From NCBI GenBank assembly GCA_026075535.2, contig AP026550.1:4340001-4404000 (forward strand): a stretch of DNA of 64,000 nt. Direction: 5' to 3'. A program made the translations under genes and the position numbers. Each line of letters begins with the position of its first letter. The first letter of the stretch is position 1. The notes under the pieces were generated by a model. It ran no database searches. It was not told where the DNA came from and saw only the letters and a list, made by a program, of their open reading frames with translations. The stretch is from Tricholoma matsutake (Eukaryota; Basidiomycota; Agaricomycetes; Agaricales; Tricholomataceae). Below, in pieces: positions 35,239 to 44,705 of the stretch.

Positions 35239-35256
35239 GGCGATGAGGACGTCGCC
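35239..35256 (+). other. Conserved stem before the 3' terminal repeat
   Basis: GGCGATG-AGGA-CGTCGCC, one mismatch from the perfect stem of copy 2 (21301-21318), at nearly the same distance from the terminal repeat (20 and 19 bp). The purine-rich TTGGAGGTGGGCAGAT lies between, a possible polypurine tract for plus-strand priming. Confidence 0.6.
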
Positions 35257-35276
35257 TTTTTTGGAGGTGGGCAGAT

Positions 35277-35418
35277 GGAGTAGGGTGTGTGGGCACCTAC
35301 TCCAGTAGTCATGTGATCACCTAGTCAGTAGACAGTCACACATGTACATAGTCACACTATCACTACAACTATATTGTCTTGGGCATAGCTAGAGCCTAGG
35401 AGACTCGGCATGTCTCCA
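35277..35418 (+). repeat. 3' terminal direct repeat of copy 1
   Basis: 142 bp, near identical to 32664-32805. The central CACGTGATC has become CATGTGATC, a CpG to TpG type change. Confidence 0.9.
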
Positions 35419-38230
35419 ACCCAGTTAAATCTTGGGATGGGAATTTATATGTTATGGATATAGTCAACAATTATACATCATTTCCTTGGTCAATACCTCT
35501 GCAAAGTAAGGACAACTCTTTTCCTAAGCTTAGAGCTTGGGAACTTGCTCAGGAAAATGAGACTGGACTAAAAGTTAGGACCTACATAACTGATAATGGT
35601 GAACTCAAGTCGCACAAAATGCAAGCTTGGTTGAAAACACAGGGTACAGACCAATGGTTCACTGCTCCATATACCTCTGCCCATATTGGTCATGTAGAAT
35701 GGATGCACCACACTCTCATGGCTAAGGCTCAGACTATGAGGATATACTCAGGGTTGCCACCATTTCTATGGGACAAATTCTACTTGACAGCATCACATCT
35801 ACACACAAAGACTACAACATGATCACTACATGGTATTACACCATGGGAATTATGGTATGAGCATAAACCCGACTATTCATACTTGCAGGAGATTGGCTGT
35901 CATGCTTTTGTCCTCATACCTAAGAAGAACAATCCAAAAATTTTTGAATGGTTGATTGAATGTGTATTGGTTGGGTATGACCCCAAATCTAAATCATATT
36001 GGTGCTATGATTGGACTACAATGAGGGTCCACAGTTCTTTTCACATTAGATTCCTCAAGAGTCACAATGGCCATTCACCACACATTCCCTCTACTCTGAA
36101 TCGTGAGCCAATGAGCATGAGGATTCAGGATGATAAACCCACTTATACAAATCTCCCTGGTAATGATGATGACAATGAACCATTTCCTACCCTCGATCCC
36201 ATTGTTGAGGTTGACAACAACAGCGAACAGTTCTCAATACCTCTAGCACCCCCTGTACCTCCACATCGCTCTTCACAAATACCTATCCATACTGAGAAGC
36301 ACCCTGATGGTGGTCTGACCACCACTAGGATGGCAACAGCCATTCAGGAATCCTATGAAAGCACCATATGTGTCAAGGAGGCATGGCATACTCGTCGCGC
36401 TACTGTAGTAGCTGCTCAATCACTTGACCCCAATCAAGCATCTCCCACAACCGATAATAATGATCCGCTGATCATCAATCATGATCATGATCATGATGTC
36501 ATTGAGGACCTACAGTGATCATTCGATCACCTTGGTCTGGGTGATCAGGCACATCAGCTCCAGGCTCTGATCTCAGAGATGGCAGATTATGATCTGGAGT
36601 CTCTCCAATTCAAAGACAAGCTGAGGACATGGGAGGAGGCTAAGAACACTGTCAATGCTGAAAGATGGAGGGAAGGTTATCTTGATGAGTTGAAATCCTT
36701 GGAAGACATGGGAGTTTACAAGCTAATTCCACAAGTCAAAGTACCCCAGGGGAAACGCATCTGAAAAGGGAAACCGGTTTTCCATATTAAGCAAAATGAA
36801 ATGGGGGAGTCTGTTCAATGGAAAGTATGTCTCGTGGTTAAAGAAAACAAACAGGTCTATGGTAGGGACTATACTAAAACCACCTCACTGACTGCATGCA
36901 TGGAATCTTGGTGGATCCTGTTGCATATTGCTGCTTCCTTGGGATGGGATGCACAGCAGATCAACATAAAGACAGTATGGGCTATTACCTGGGGGTGAAG
37001 TACAGTATATGCAGCAACCATCCAGTTTTGAAGAACCTGGAAAGGAAGACTGGGTATGGGAGCTTCAACGTGGATTATATGGTATGAAGCAAAGTGGACA
37101 GATATGGAATCAAATGCTTAACACACAGATGATTAAATGGGTTTTACACACCTATCTTGTGAGTCATGCATATACTATCACAGGTTGGACTCCAGCATCA
37201 TTATTGTGGCAGTTCATGTCGATGATTACTTGTCGATCACTGATTCAAAGGAGGAGAATGAGCGATTTAAAGACCAGATGTGTAAGGTTTGGACTATTTC
37301 TGAGCTTGGGACAGCACATTTCATTGTAGGAATCACTGTATCTTGGGACCAGGCCAAGTGTACCTTCGCACTTTCATGGATGGCACTTGTTGACAAAATT
37401 GTTGTACAATTTGGTCAGAAGGATGCACACCCAGTCTCCGCCCCTATGGAACCTGGTTCCAAACTACGACGGCCTGACCCTCAGTCCATATCCCCAGAAG
37501 ATCACCTGCAGCTATCCAAACTCCCATACTGATCACTTGTTGGATGTCTACTCTATCTGGCAATTTCCACTCATATAAGTTGGAAACCAAGACTCACTAG
37601 CCCTAGGCTCAACATTTCCCATGCAGTACAGCAATTGTCACAGTACCTCGATTGCTATGCTTTTGAGCATTGGGCTGCCACCATTAGGTTGGTGAGATAT
37701 ATCAAGGGGACGAGGAATCTGCAACTCTATCTTGGTGGTGACCTCCCCATAACTCTCCATGCTTATAGCAACTCTGACTGGGCTAACTGCCTTGATACAC
37801 GCCATAGTGTCGGGGGATATGTTTGCTCTCTTGGGTCTGGGGCTGTCTCTTGGATGTCTTGCAAACAGAAAGTCATCACCACCTCATCATGTGAAGCTGA
37901 ATATGTTGCTGTGTTTGAGACCACTAAAGAATGTGTTTGGCTGCGTACTCTTTTACAATCCATCGATTACCAACAGACAATCCTGACAACTATATACTGC
38001 GATAATTCCATGATGAAGACCCTATCTGAGGACCCCCTCCTTCACTCTCGTGTCAAACACATCAATATCAAATACCACTTTCTGCGAGAACACGTCCAAT
38101 CCAATGACCTACAGCTGACATATGTTCATACCCAAGAAAATGTCACCGACATCTTCACAAAAGCTCTTGACATCAAACAATTTACCTACCTAAGGAACTT
38201 CCTTGGTCTCCAATGATATGATTCCATGTG

Positions 38231-38257
38231 AGGAGGAGTGCTCACAGTGAGGAGGAG
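38231..38257 (+). other. Copia polypurine tract
   Basis: Purine-rich AGGAGGAG at both ends of this stretch, the second directly before the 3' LTR. The same doubled AGGAGGAG stands before the 3' LTR of the copy at 51.1-62.2 kb (51462-51492, minus strand). It would prime plus-strand DNA. Confidence 0.75.
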
Positions 38258-38618
38258 TGTTGAGAATGGTCTTTATCACACTGTGAGTGTACCCAATCAT
38301 TTATTTGATGTGTATACTATTTATAGTTTATCCCTTTGATGCGTAGTTACATAGGTACCTTTTGTACCCACTTTCCTTTTTCCCTTTATCTCTTTGTGTA
38401 GCTGGCCTCACATATATATAGGATAGCCATCCATTCATTCACCTCAGTCACTTATACAGAGACTGAGGTGAGCATTCTAGTTATTACTTGATTACGGACC
38501 ATCACTTACTGTACCCATAGTTATACTCTGATTACGCTAGGTACAGTACCTGTATATTTAAAGTCACTTATACAGAGACTGAGTTATACTCTGATTATGC
38601 TAGGATTGACTTTCTACA
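38258..38618 (+). repeat. 3' LTR of the full-length Copia element
   Basis: 361 bp, the same length as the 5' LTR, with few substitutions (e.g. ATGCATATAC against GTGTATAC early on). Hairpin at 38440-38470. Confidence 0.92.
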
Positions 38619-38623
38619 ATAAA

Positions 38624-39253
38624 ATGATTCAAATCTGAAGGACATCAGAGAAATGGATCATAGCTAAGCGAGTTAGCTGAGTGATCTGTACCAGTCTGTA
38701 CCGGTAGATACCAACACCCAATTTACTGATGGAGATCCAACCCACCAGTTGAGATCCATAGATGGGTAGCACAAATAAATCCGAGTTGCCGTTTACATTC
38801 AGATATTCTGTCCACTAGCAAAAGGCTGCATGGCAAAAGCGCCGTCATGCAACAGATAGTGCTCCAAACCTGGAGAGAAGTCCTAAGAGACGAACAATTG
38901 GATTTGTCAGCAGCAAGGAGTTTTAGTTGGTATTCCATCTCACCACCCTCCGGGGCGGAATAGGTAATAGTTTTGGGCTAAGTATGGCCCTTCCCTATGA
39001 TCTTGAGATGACGAGCCCAACGCTGCTAGCATATGGTAGCGTACGTAATGATATTTCCCCTTAGGAGGTAATTTCGTCCAGGTTTTCTATACAGAACTCC
39101 CACCTTGTTGTCGGACTTCGGGATTATGTAAGCGTTCCACCAAAAAGAAAAAAGAAAGAAAAAAGAAACACCCATTGCGAACTGTGATTGTCACTGTCAT
39201 CGAAAGAACATGGTATTCGAGTGTTATGTCCGATATCTTAACTCGAACCGAGC
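38624..39253. other. erg7 3' flank, nothing recognised
   Basis: About 630 bp between the Copia element and the erg7 stop codon. CpG content rises again here, marking the edge of the gene island. No gene or repeat is recognised. Confidence 0.4.
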
Positions 39254-42116
39254 TCAATGGTTGCCGTTTGCGTTCCCATCTCCCTTTCCATCGACTTCTC
39301 CAGCAGACAAAGCATTATTGGTCTTCAATTCCGCAAGGTACCCAGGAGCTTTCCCCAACATCCAGATGGGGAACGAGAATTTGAAGTTAGGATACGCGAT
39401 GGCGCAGGTTTTGTTGAAGACACCTTCTATAGCTTCCTGTGGCCAAGAACCGTCCTATCGATGGTTTGAGTCCACAGTCATTTGGTAAAGGGGTAGATCA
39501 TACCGGCCGTTGTCGCGACATTACCAACCTAACCGCTCGCTCAATGGGTTCTGCGTGTGGGTAACGTGCGTACATGAGCGCCATGACAGCCCAACAGGTC
39601 TGAATAACCTGGCTCTCTGCGTGCTCAACCCAAGCACCTTGTTCGCAAGACTGCGGAAGATTAAGAATGGTGGTGGCAGTACGAGAGAGAACGTGTACCT
39701 TGTAACTTTCGCCCCATCCACCATCCACTCGCTGCTTTTTCAGCAGAAAATGGCATGCCTTTCGAGAATATGTACTATTGCCATACGTTTCTCCCACTAA
39801 CGAGAGACTTTCTGTTGCAAACTGGGTAGCATAAGTGAAACAGATCCCCCAGGAGCCCAACCACCCTCCATCAGGTGTTTGAGCCTCGTGAAGATACTTG
39901 ATCGCGAGTCGAAGGGTTCGACTAAAGGACACAAAACGTAAGTAATATATCAAAACAAAATGGAATGGTAAAACCAACTCGATATCGTTTGCTCGATAAT
40001 GCGGATAATGCTTCCTAAACATTGATAGAGAAGTAATGACGGACGTTGTACACTCTGGATAGCAGTATTCAGTCATAATATTGCCTTAATAGGAATCAGT
40101 AACGAATTCAGAAAGTAATGAAAGAAACAGACCAAAGACCTCAGCAGGATTGAACCATTCCAGCCACTGAGGACCTCTTATCAATTCGTAACTGGCGAAC
40201 CCGCCATTGGGATTCTGCAGCGACAGCAACACATCGGCCGCATCGCACATTCGCCGTTCCGAGACGAGCTTGGGAGTAAATCTAGGGGTTTGATTCGCCA
40301 TGGATAGATTAGGGGCAAGACGAACTAAACATACTCAAGGTCATGTTGAAGAAGCATCACTGCTTTGAGGCCTTCGCCTGTACAATCACTGACAGTGTAC
40401 CCCTGCTCTTTTGTACTAGACAGGAGTGTTATATAGTGACGATAAGACGTAGTCAGAAGTTTCTCACCTGAAGCCCCAAGCACCCTTGGTAGTATGACGG
40501 TATGATGTGTGATAGTGCCTAGGATTATCAAGAATCTGGGCTTGATCCAACCAGCCTAACGCCTTTAAGAGACTCTCTTTGTTCTCCTCCTCATTAGCCA
40601 AGCCGGTCTCAATGAGTGCCTGGGTTATGAAGCCTGTATCCCAGAGTTGGCTGCCATTCGTGCCACACATCATCATGCCTTCACTGCCTATCCACATGAA
40701 GTCTTGACGCTTGATTGCATGCTGTTTATATGCTTCGCTATCGGGTCCCTCCCGATGGGCACGTGCAACAAGATTGAACATCTTCGAAACAGGCGCTAGG
40801 GTTTGGTATCCCGTGTTCTCATCTTCCAACACGATCAGATGGTATGCTCTTTCAACAGCGGCGCGCCGCAAAGGGGGAACAGTGCAGTGCTCATAGCTAC
40901 TCAAGACGACGGCCATCATATCGAAGAGGCGAGAGTGAGGAGCGTACAAGTCTGCCAGGGAGATATTGTTCCGCTGAGCAGGCCAGTCAATTGAATAGTA
41001 ATTTTCGGGATACAGTTCCTGCATGTAATTATGAGAAAAAGCTTGTTCATAATTGAGGCAGCAGGCAATCACCTGACGTAAAGACAAAATCAAGTCGTTC
41101 TCCTCCATTTTAAATCGAACGCCATACAGATAGCTCATTGGAACGTAGACAGTCCGTACATGGATCCACCAACGGTGCGGATGGAAAGGAAGCCACTCTG
41201 GCAAAAGCCTATATCCGAGGTTTAGAATACAATTGAAGAAAATGTTAGGTGACACACCATAGCTCTGGAGGGACCGGGTTGTTTCCATCCCAGTGATAAC
41301 AATTAAGGAGTGACAACCAGAATTTACCCCAAGCAGGCATAGCCGTGCAGCCACCTGTGCTATTTATTAGGTCGACCACTTTTGAATTGTGATACAGCGC
41401 AACAAACCTAATTTATACAGGGTTGCACGAGCTCTGACACAGATAGGATGTTCAGCATCTACGCCAAGAATTCTAAGTGCGGCGTAATTCAGACCAGTTC
41501 CAAAGACCGTTGAATGTCCCTCAACGTGACTAGGGAATGGCAGTCAGTACGGTCTTTTCTGGACATATTTACCATATTCAAAGGCCTCAGAACATCGCAG
41601 AGCACTCGAACTACTTTATGGAAGTTGGTTACTTACATTCCCCAACCACCGTCTTCAGGATGAGCACGATTCATCAAATAACGAATCATTTCTAGTCGTT
41701 CTTCCATCTTGAAAGGCATACCAGAGACGTAGGAGCCAATCACCAGGCCGGGGAGAAGAAACATGGGTCCACCATACTCTCCCGGCCAGTGACCGTCATG
41801 AGCTTGCAGGTGTTTATAAAACTTGTAGCCATTCCGTGCGGCGTCCAAGGGGTCTTTGGCAGGAGGAAGGTCGGGTAGGCCCTAGAAAAAATGAATATTT
41901 GTTGGCATGTGTGGAATAAGGAGAAGAAGAAAAACGTACTGTCTCCAGACCCAACCAAAACTTGTCAACATAATTCTGAGGCCATTGTGCAAGCTCCTTG
42001 TCCGTATTGAGATAATGCCAGGTGTGTCTTCCACCGTCGTTCACGAGAAGCCTCCAACGGGAATAGTCAGTGAATGGTTTGCTGGGGGAAAGGTCAACGT
42101 GGAGGGGGGAGTACAT
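39254..42116 (-). CDS. erg7: Lanosterol synthase (oxidosqualene cyclase)
   Basis: Converts (3S)-2,3-oxidosqualene to lanosterol, the first cyclic step of ergosterol synthesis, at the ER or lipid-droplet membrane. Twelve exons join in frame (42116-41940, 41881-41637, 41529-41408, 41354-41258, 41208-41073, 41018-40468, 40415-40335, 40281-40133, 40084-39979, 39921-39699, 39650-39504, 39454-39254), giving 744 residues, the usual length. Introns are 48-107 bp, all GT-AG. Several QW repeats are visible ([47 protein letters not shown]) and the [21 protein letters not shown] block. The catalytic acid motif reads VSDCTGE; the textbook motif is DCTAE, so the Asp is kept but Ala is Gly. Start: ATG after an in-frame stop. 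It shares a 128-bp divergent promoter with arp9. The gene looks intact. Confidence 0.95.
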
Positions 42117-42244
42117 GGTTCAGTACTTGAACATCATACGATCCTTCAAAAACCAAATATAGCATCTCAGAGGAACCGATCAAATCCATAACCAAACCAT
42201 CTCCACCGCCGTCCTTGTCGTCCTCGTCCTCGTCGTTGGCATAC
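42117..42244. promoter_or_regulatory. Divergent promoter region of erg7 and arp9
   Basis: Only 128 bp separate the two start codons, so both promoters and 5' untranslated regions must share or overlap here. The arp9-side half is pyrimidine-rich (CCATCTCCACC, GTCCTCGTCCTCGTCG), as fungal transcription starts often are. No clear TATA box is seen. Confidence 0.7.
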
Positions 42245-43965
42245 ATGTCATTTCGAGATTCGTCCGTGGTCATCATCGAGACTGGAAGAACCCAGATTCG
42301 CGCCGGTCATGGTCTTCATGAACTCTTGAAAACACCAACTGTTGTATGATCATCTTTTTACAATCTCTGATAACCTCACTTATACATTCAACCAGGAATT
42401 CCCTGCGCGTGTCGGTTTACGTAGAAGCGCATCCTTAGAAAATTTCAATACATTAACCACCCCTCCCAATCACAACGGCGCCTCAACAAGCCGCCTGTCT
42501 TCGTTGCCCCAGCAATCCGAGGCAAATGCAACCGCGAACGACTACCTTGTTGGAGCACAGCTTGACGAGGCGCTGGCAACTGGGCAAGATGTACTAATCT
42601 CTTGGCCCTTTGCAGACGGTGATGTTCGTGATTGGACACAAGCTGAAGCTATCTGGTATGTAGGTTCTGGCTGTTGTCTGCTGTATACCATTTCACAATT
42701 TCAACAAAGGAAGCATGTATTATTCACACAGTTGCAACTTCGACGAATCCAGAACGAGTCTCCAATCCTGCTGTCTGTAACCCCAGGGCTTTCTAGAGAC
42801 CACTACGAACGAATATGTCAAACATTCTTTGAACGGTTCAATGTCCCCGCGTTTGGCATTCTCGAGCGTCCAATGGCACAAATATATTCTACGAGTAGTC
42901 TCAGCGGCGTCGTGGTCGACATTGGTGATGAAAAGACCGATATTACGCCTATATACGAAGGATTTATCACTCAGCAAGCCCGCACTACAACATCCATCGG
43001 TATCCGTGATTGTGAAATCTATCTCGCAAATCTCCTTCGATCCAACCAGTCCGTTATATCCGCTTTGTCGCCACCATCAAACCCTCTTGCACCTGAAGCA
43101 CTTTCATCAACTTTAGTTGAACTTGTAAAGCACATATGGAGGGAAGGACACATCAAGGTGCCGTCAGATGGCGAAACCGCAGCCCCAGAAGACGAAGGGG
43201 TGACGGATATTGCTGCGGTTCTTGTGGCTGGCAGAGAAAAAGCGGTCATTGAGAGCGGTATGAAAAAGAAGGCCACAGCCAAAGCATCTGCGGCTGAGCA
43301 GGCTCGAGCACGGGAAATAGAAGCTCTCGATCTTGTGGCCATCCAATTCCGCGAACATACGTTGACGCTGGGCAAGGAACGACATCGATTTTGTGAGCCG
43401 CTGTTCGATCCAACACTTTTGAAGGGAATACCTAGAGCATCTGGCGCAGCAACCTCTCTTCCTTTGCAAGACGCTGTAGGCCTTGCTGTCGGACATGCTG
43501 AAGTAGATCAGCGACAATATGTGTGGTCAGGGTTATTTGTAACAGGTGATCTCACTCGACACGTAAAAGGTGTGTTCTTGTCCGATTTTCCTGTTTATTA
43601 CAGCACTAACTGCTATGTTTGTCAGGCATCAGTGTGGCTCTTCAATCACGTCTAGCGCCCTTCATTGCGAACCCCGATCTCCAGACAGATGTTCAAGCGC
43701 GAGGTATTCGTGTTCTATCGGTGCCAGAATACTATCATGAGTACAGAGATACCGGCAATGGCCTCGCTGGTTTTTTGGGTGCGAGCATCGTAGCTAAAGT
43801 AAGCCTCCTCTCCTTGGCATCTGTTACTATGTATTCATTTTCTTCAATGTTGCGCTATATCAGATCATATTCAACGACACTGGCGGTAAAAACTTCGTCT
43901 CAAAAGCTGACTATGCCAGCAAAGGTCCCCATTCTATAATCGAGATGTCCCCAGCCCTACTGTAA
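42245..43965 (+). CDS. arp9: Actin-related protein 9 (SWI/SNF and RSC subunit)
   Basis: A nuclear actin-fold protein that pairs with a second Arp on the HSA helix of SWI/SNF and RSC remodelling ATPases. Five exons: 42245-42343, 42396-42655, 42710-43569, 43626-43798 and 43864-43965, giving 497 residues with correct phases. The first exon supplies the N-terminal strand SVVIIETGRTQIRAGHGL, which a start at the later ATG would miss. Actin-fold landmarks are SPILLSVTPGLSRDHYE, ILERPMAQIYS, SGVVVDIGDEKTDITPIYEGF (phosphate 2-like loop) and, at the end, LFVTGDLTRHVKGI and KADYASKGPHSI (the actin WISK-EYDE equivalent). A charged Ala/Lys/Glu-rich insert at about 43240-43320 is an addition to the actin core. 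ATP-binding residues are degenerate, as is usual for Arp9. It ends 112 bp from the convergent rpl30 stop. Confidence 0.9.
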
Positions 43966-44077
43966 TTTGCTGTCTGCCTTTATCTTATTCCTAACTCAAG
44001 ATAAAGATTCAAAAGCTTACAGGTCATACTACATGGTAAGTATACTGAGTATAGTGACATAGTATGAGTAGAGTCGT

Positions 44078-44570
44078 TTATTGCGCATTCCCTTCTGCAA
44101 AGTTGAGCAGATCGGAGTCACCCTGGTCACTAACGGTCATGACACTGAAAAAAGTAACATAACTAAAATATGGAACCATGTAGCCAATCAACTCACCCGA
44201 CACGAAAAAGTTTACCAGCCGCTGTACCAAGGGCAACGTTTGTACCGGAAAAGTGATGCACGGTCGTTTTTGAGAGCATCGCATAGTACTCCAACTCAGA
44301 CTTGCGGAGGGGAGGGCAGTTGCCAGCGATCAAGACGAGTTTTGCTATAGTCCGAGGGAAAACAGAAGCACGATCAGCCCAAGGGACCTTCTCAGCCTCG
44401 CGCTCCAGTCCCCGAGAGACATTCACTGAACGCTCACCTTTTCCATTTCGCATCTGCTTCAACGCAGATTTGTACCCAAGGGTGTACTTTCCCGACTTCA
44501 CAACGAGAGCAAGTCTGGCAGCAATGGACTCTGTGGACTTGGTCGCTTTGGATTTTTTTGTGGGAGCCAT
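44078..44570 (-). CDS. rpl30: 60S ribosomal protein L30 (eL30)
   Basis: Component of the large ribosomal subunit. Three exons, 44570-44438, 44344-44197 and 44144-44078, give 115 residues, the family length. The sequence is strongly conserved: [40 protein letters not shown] (L7Ae/L30e fold, RNA-binding face), [26 protein letters not shown] and the acidic end. Both introns begin GTGAG. Yeast L30 regulates splicing of its own transcript; the sequence does not show whether that holds here. The upstream spacer to the pol3 stop is only 135 bp, so its promoter is very short. Confidence 0.97.
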
Positions 44571-44705
44571 TAGGAATGTCGGTGGCGAAGTGAGTTGTCG
44601 TGCTATTTTTGACTTGCACCTATACAGTTTCTAAATTTAAAGTTCATTCTCCGATTCAAAAACAAACAAACATGCACATGATTTACTATATTTGGTATAC
44701 TAAAG

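Larger units (their letters stand above)
32664..35418 (+). mobile_element. Terminal-direct-repeat element, copy 1 (2755 bp)
   Basis: Inserted in the integrase region of the Copia element after codons for GPHA. Direct repeats of 142 bp each (32664-32805 and 35277-35418) start GGAGTAGG and end GTCTCCA. Flanks ACGCT (32659-32663) and ACCCA (35419-35423): removing 5 bp restores the host frame at the length of the sister copy, so this is read as a decayed 5-bp duplication. The same ATCTTGGTGATGAGAG follows the 5' repeat as in copy 2, and the same GGCGA(T/C)G...CGTCGCC stem (35239-35256) stands 20 bp before the 3' repeat. It encodes one protein, similar to copy 2. Confidence 0.85.
30428..38215 (+). 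pseudogene. Copia Gag-Pol pseudogene
   Basis: Gag from about 30428 (a frame change near 30462), with KSNYKEWCEEI, the knuckle CVNPICKKPGHTIKYC (CX4CX4HX4C, about 31137), then a stop (31552). Protease FIIDTGASVHISP at about 31588. The frame is cut by the solo LTR at 31843. Integrase: LETWHCHLSHVNYQSLL and CESCVLGKQTK (32420-32600), KVWVDLSGPH, then the 2.7-kb insertion, then MDIVNNYTSFPW and the catalytic D/E segments (35450-35822). RT 36560-37600 with AVHVDDYLSI, so the two catalytic Asp are kept; RNase H 37635-38215 ending FLGLQ. Stops and frame changes also fall near 31024, 35820, 36516, 36762 and 37530. Not functional. Confidence 0.9.
29843..38618 (+). mobile_element. Full-length decayed Ty1/Copia element with two nested insertions
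   Basis: Two LTRs of equal length (361 bp) at 29843-30203 and 38258-38618, flanked by ATAGA and ATAAA (one mismatch). Total 8776 bp, of which 435 bp (solo Gypsy LTR, 31843-32277) and 2755 bp (terminal-direct-repeat element, 32664-35418) are later insertions; without them it is a normal Copia length of about 5.6 kb. Order: LTR, primer site, Gag, protease, integrase, RT, RNase H, purine tract, LTR. Confidence 0.92.

Noticed and set aside
32664..35418. Reading the terminal-direct-repeat element as an ordinary LTR retrotransposon of the window's Copia or Gypsy groups
   Set aside because: Ends are GGAG...TCTCCA, there is no pol, and the LTR sequences are unrelated to either group.
42342..42395. 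arp9 start near 42342
   Set aside because: That frame reads through an intron; the exon 42245-42343 supplies the expected actin-like first strand and joins in phase.
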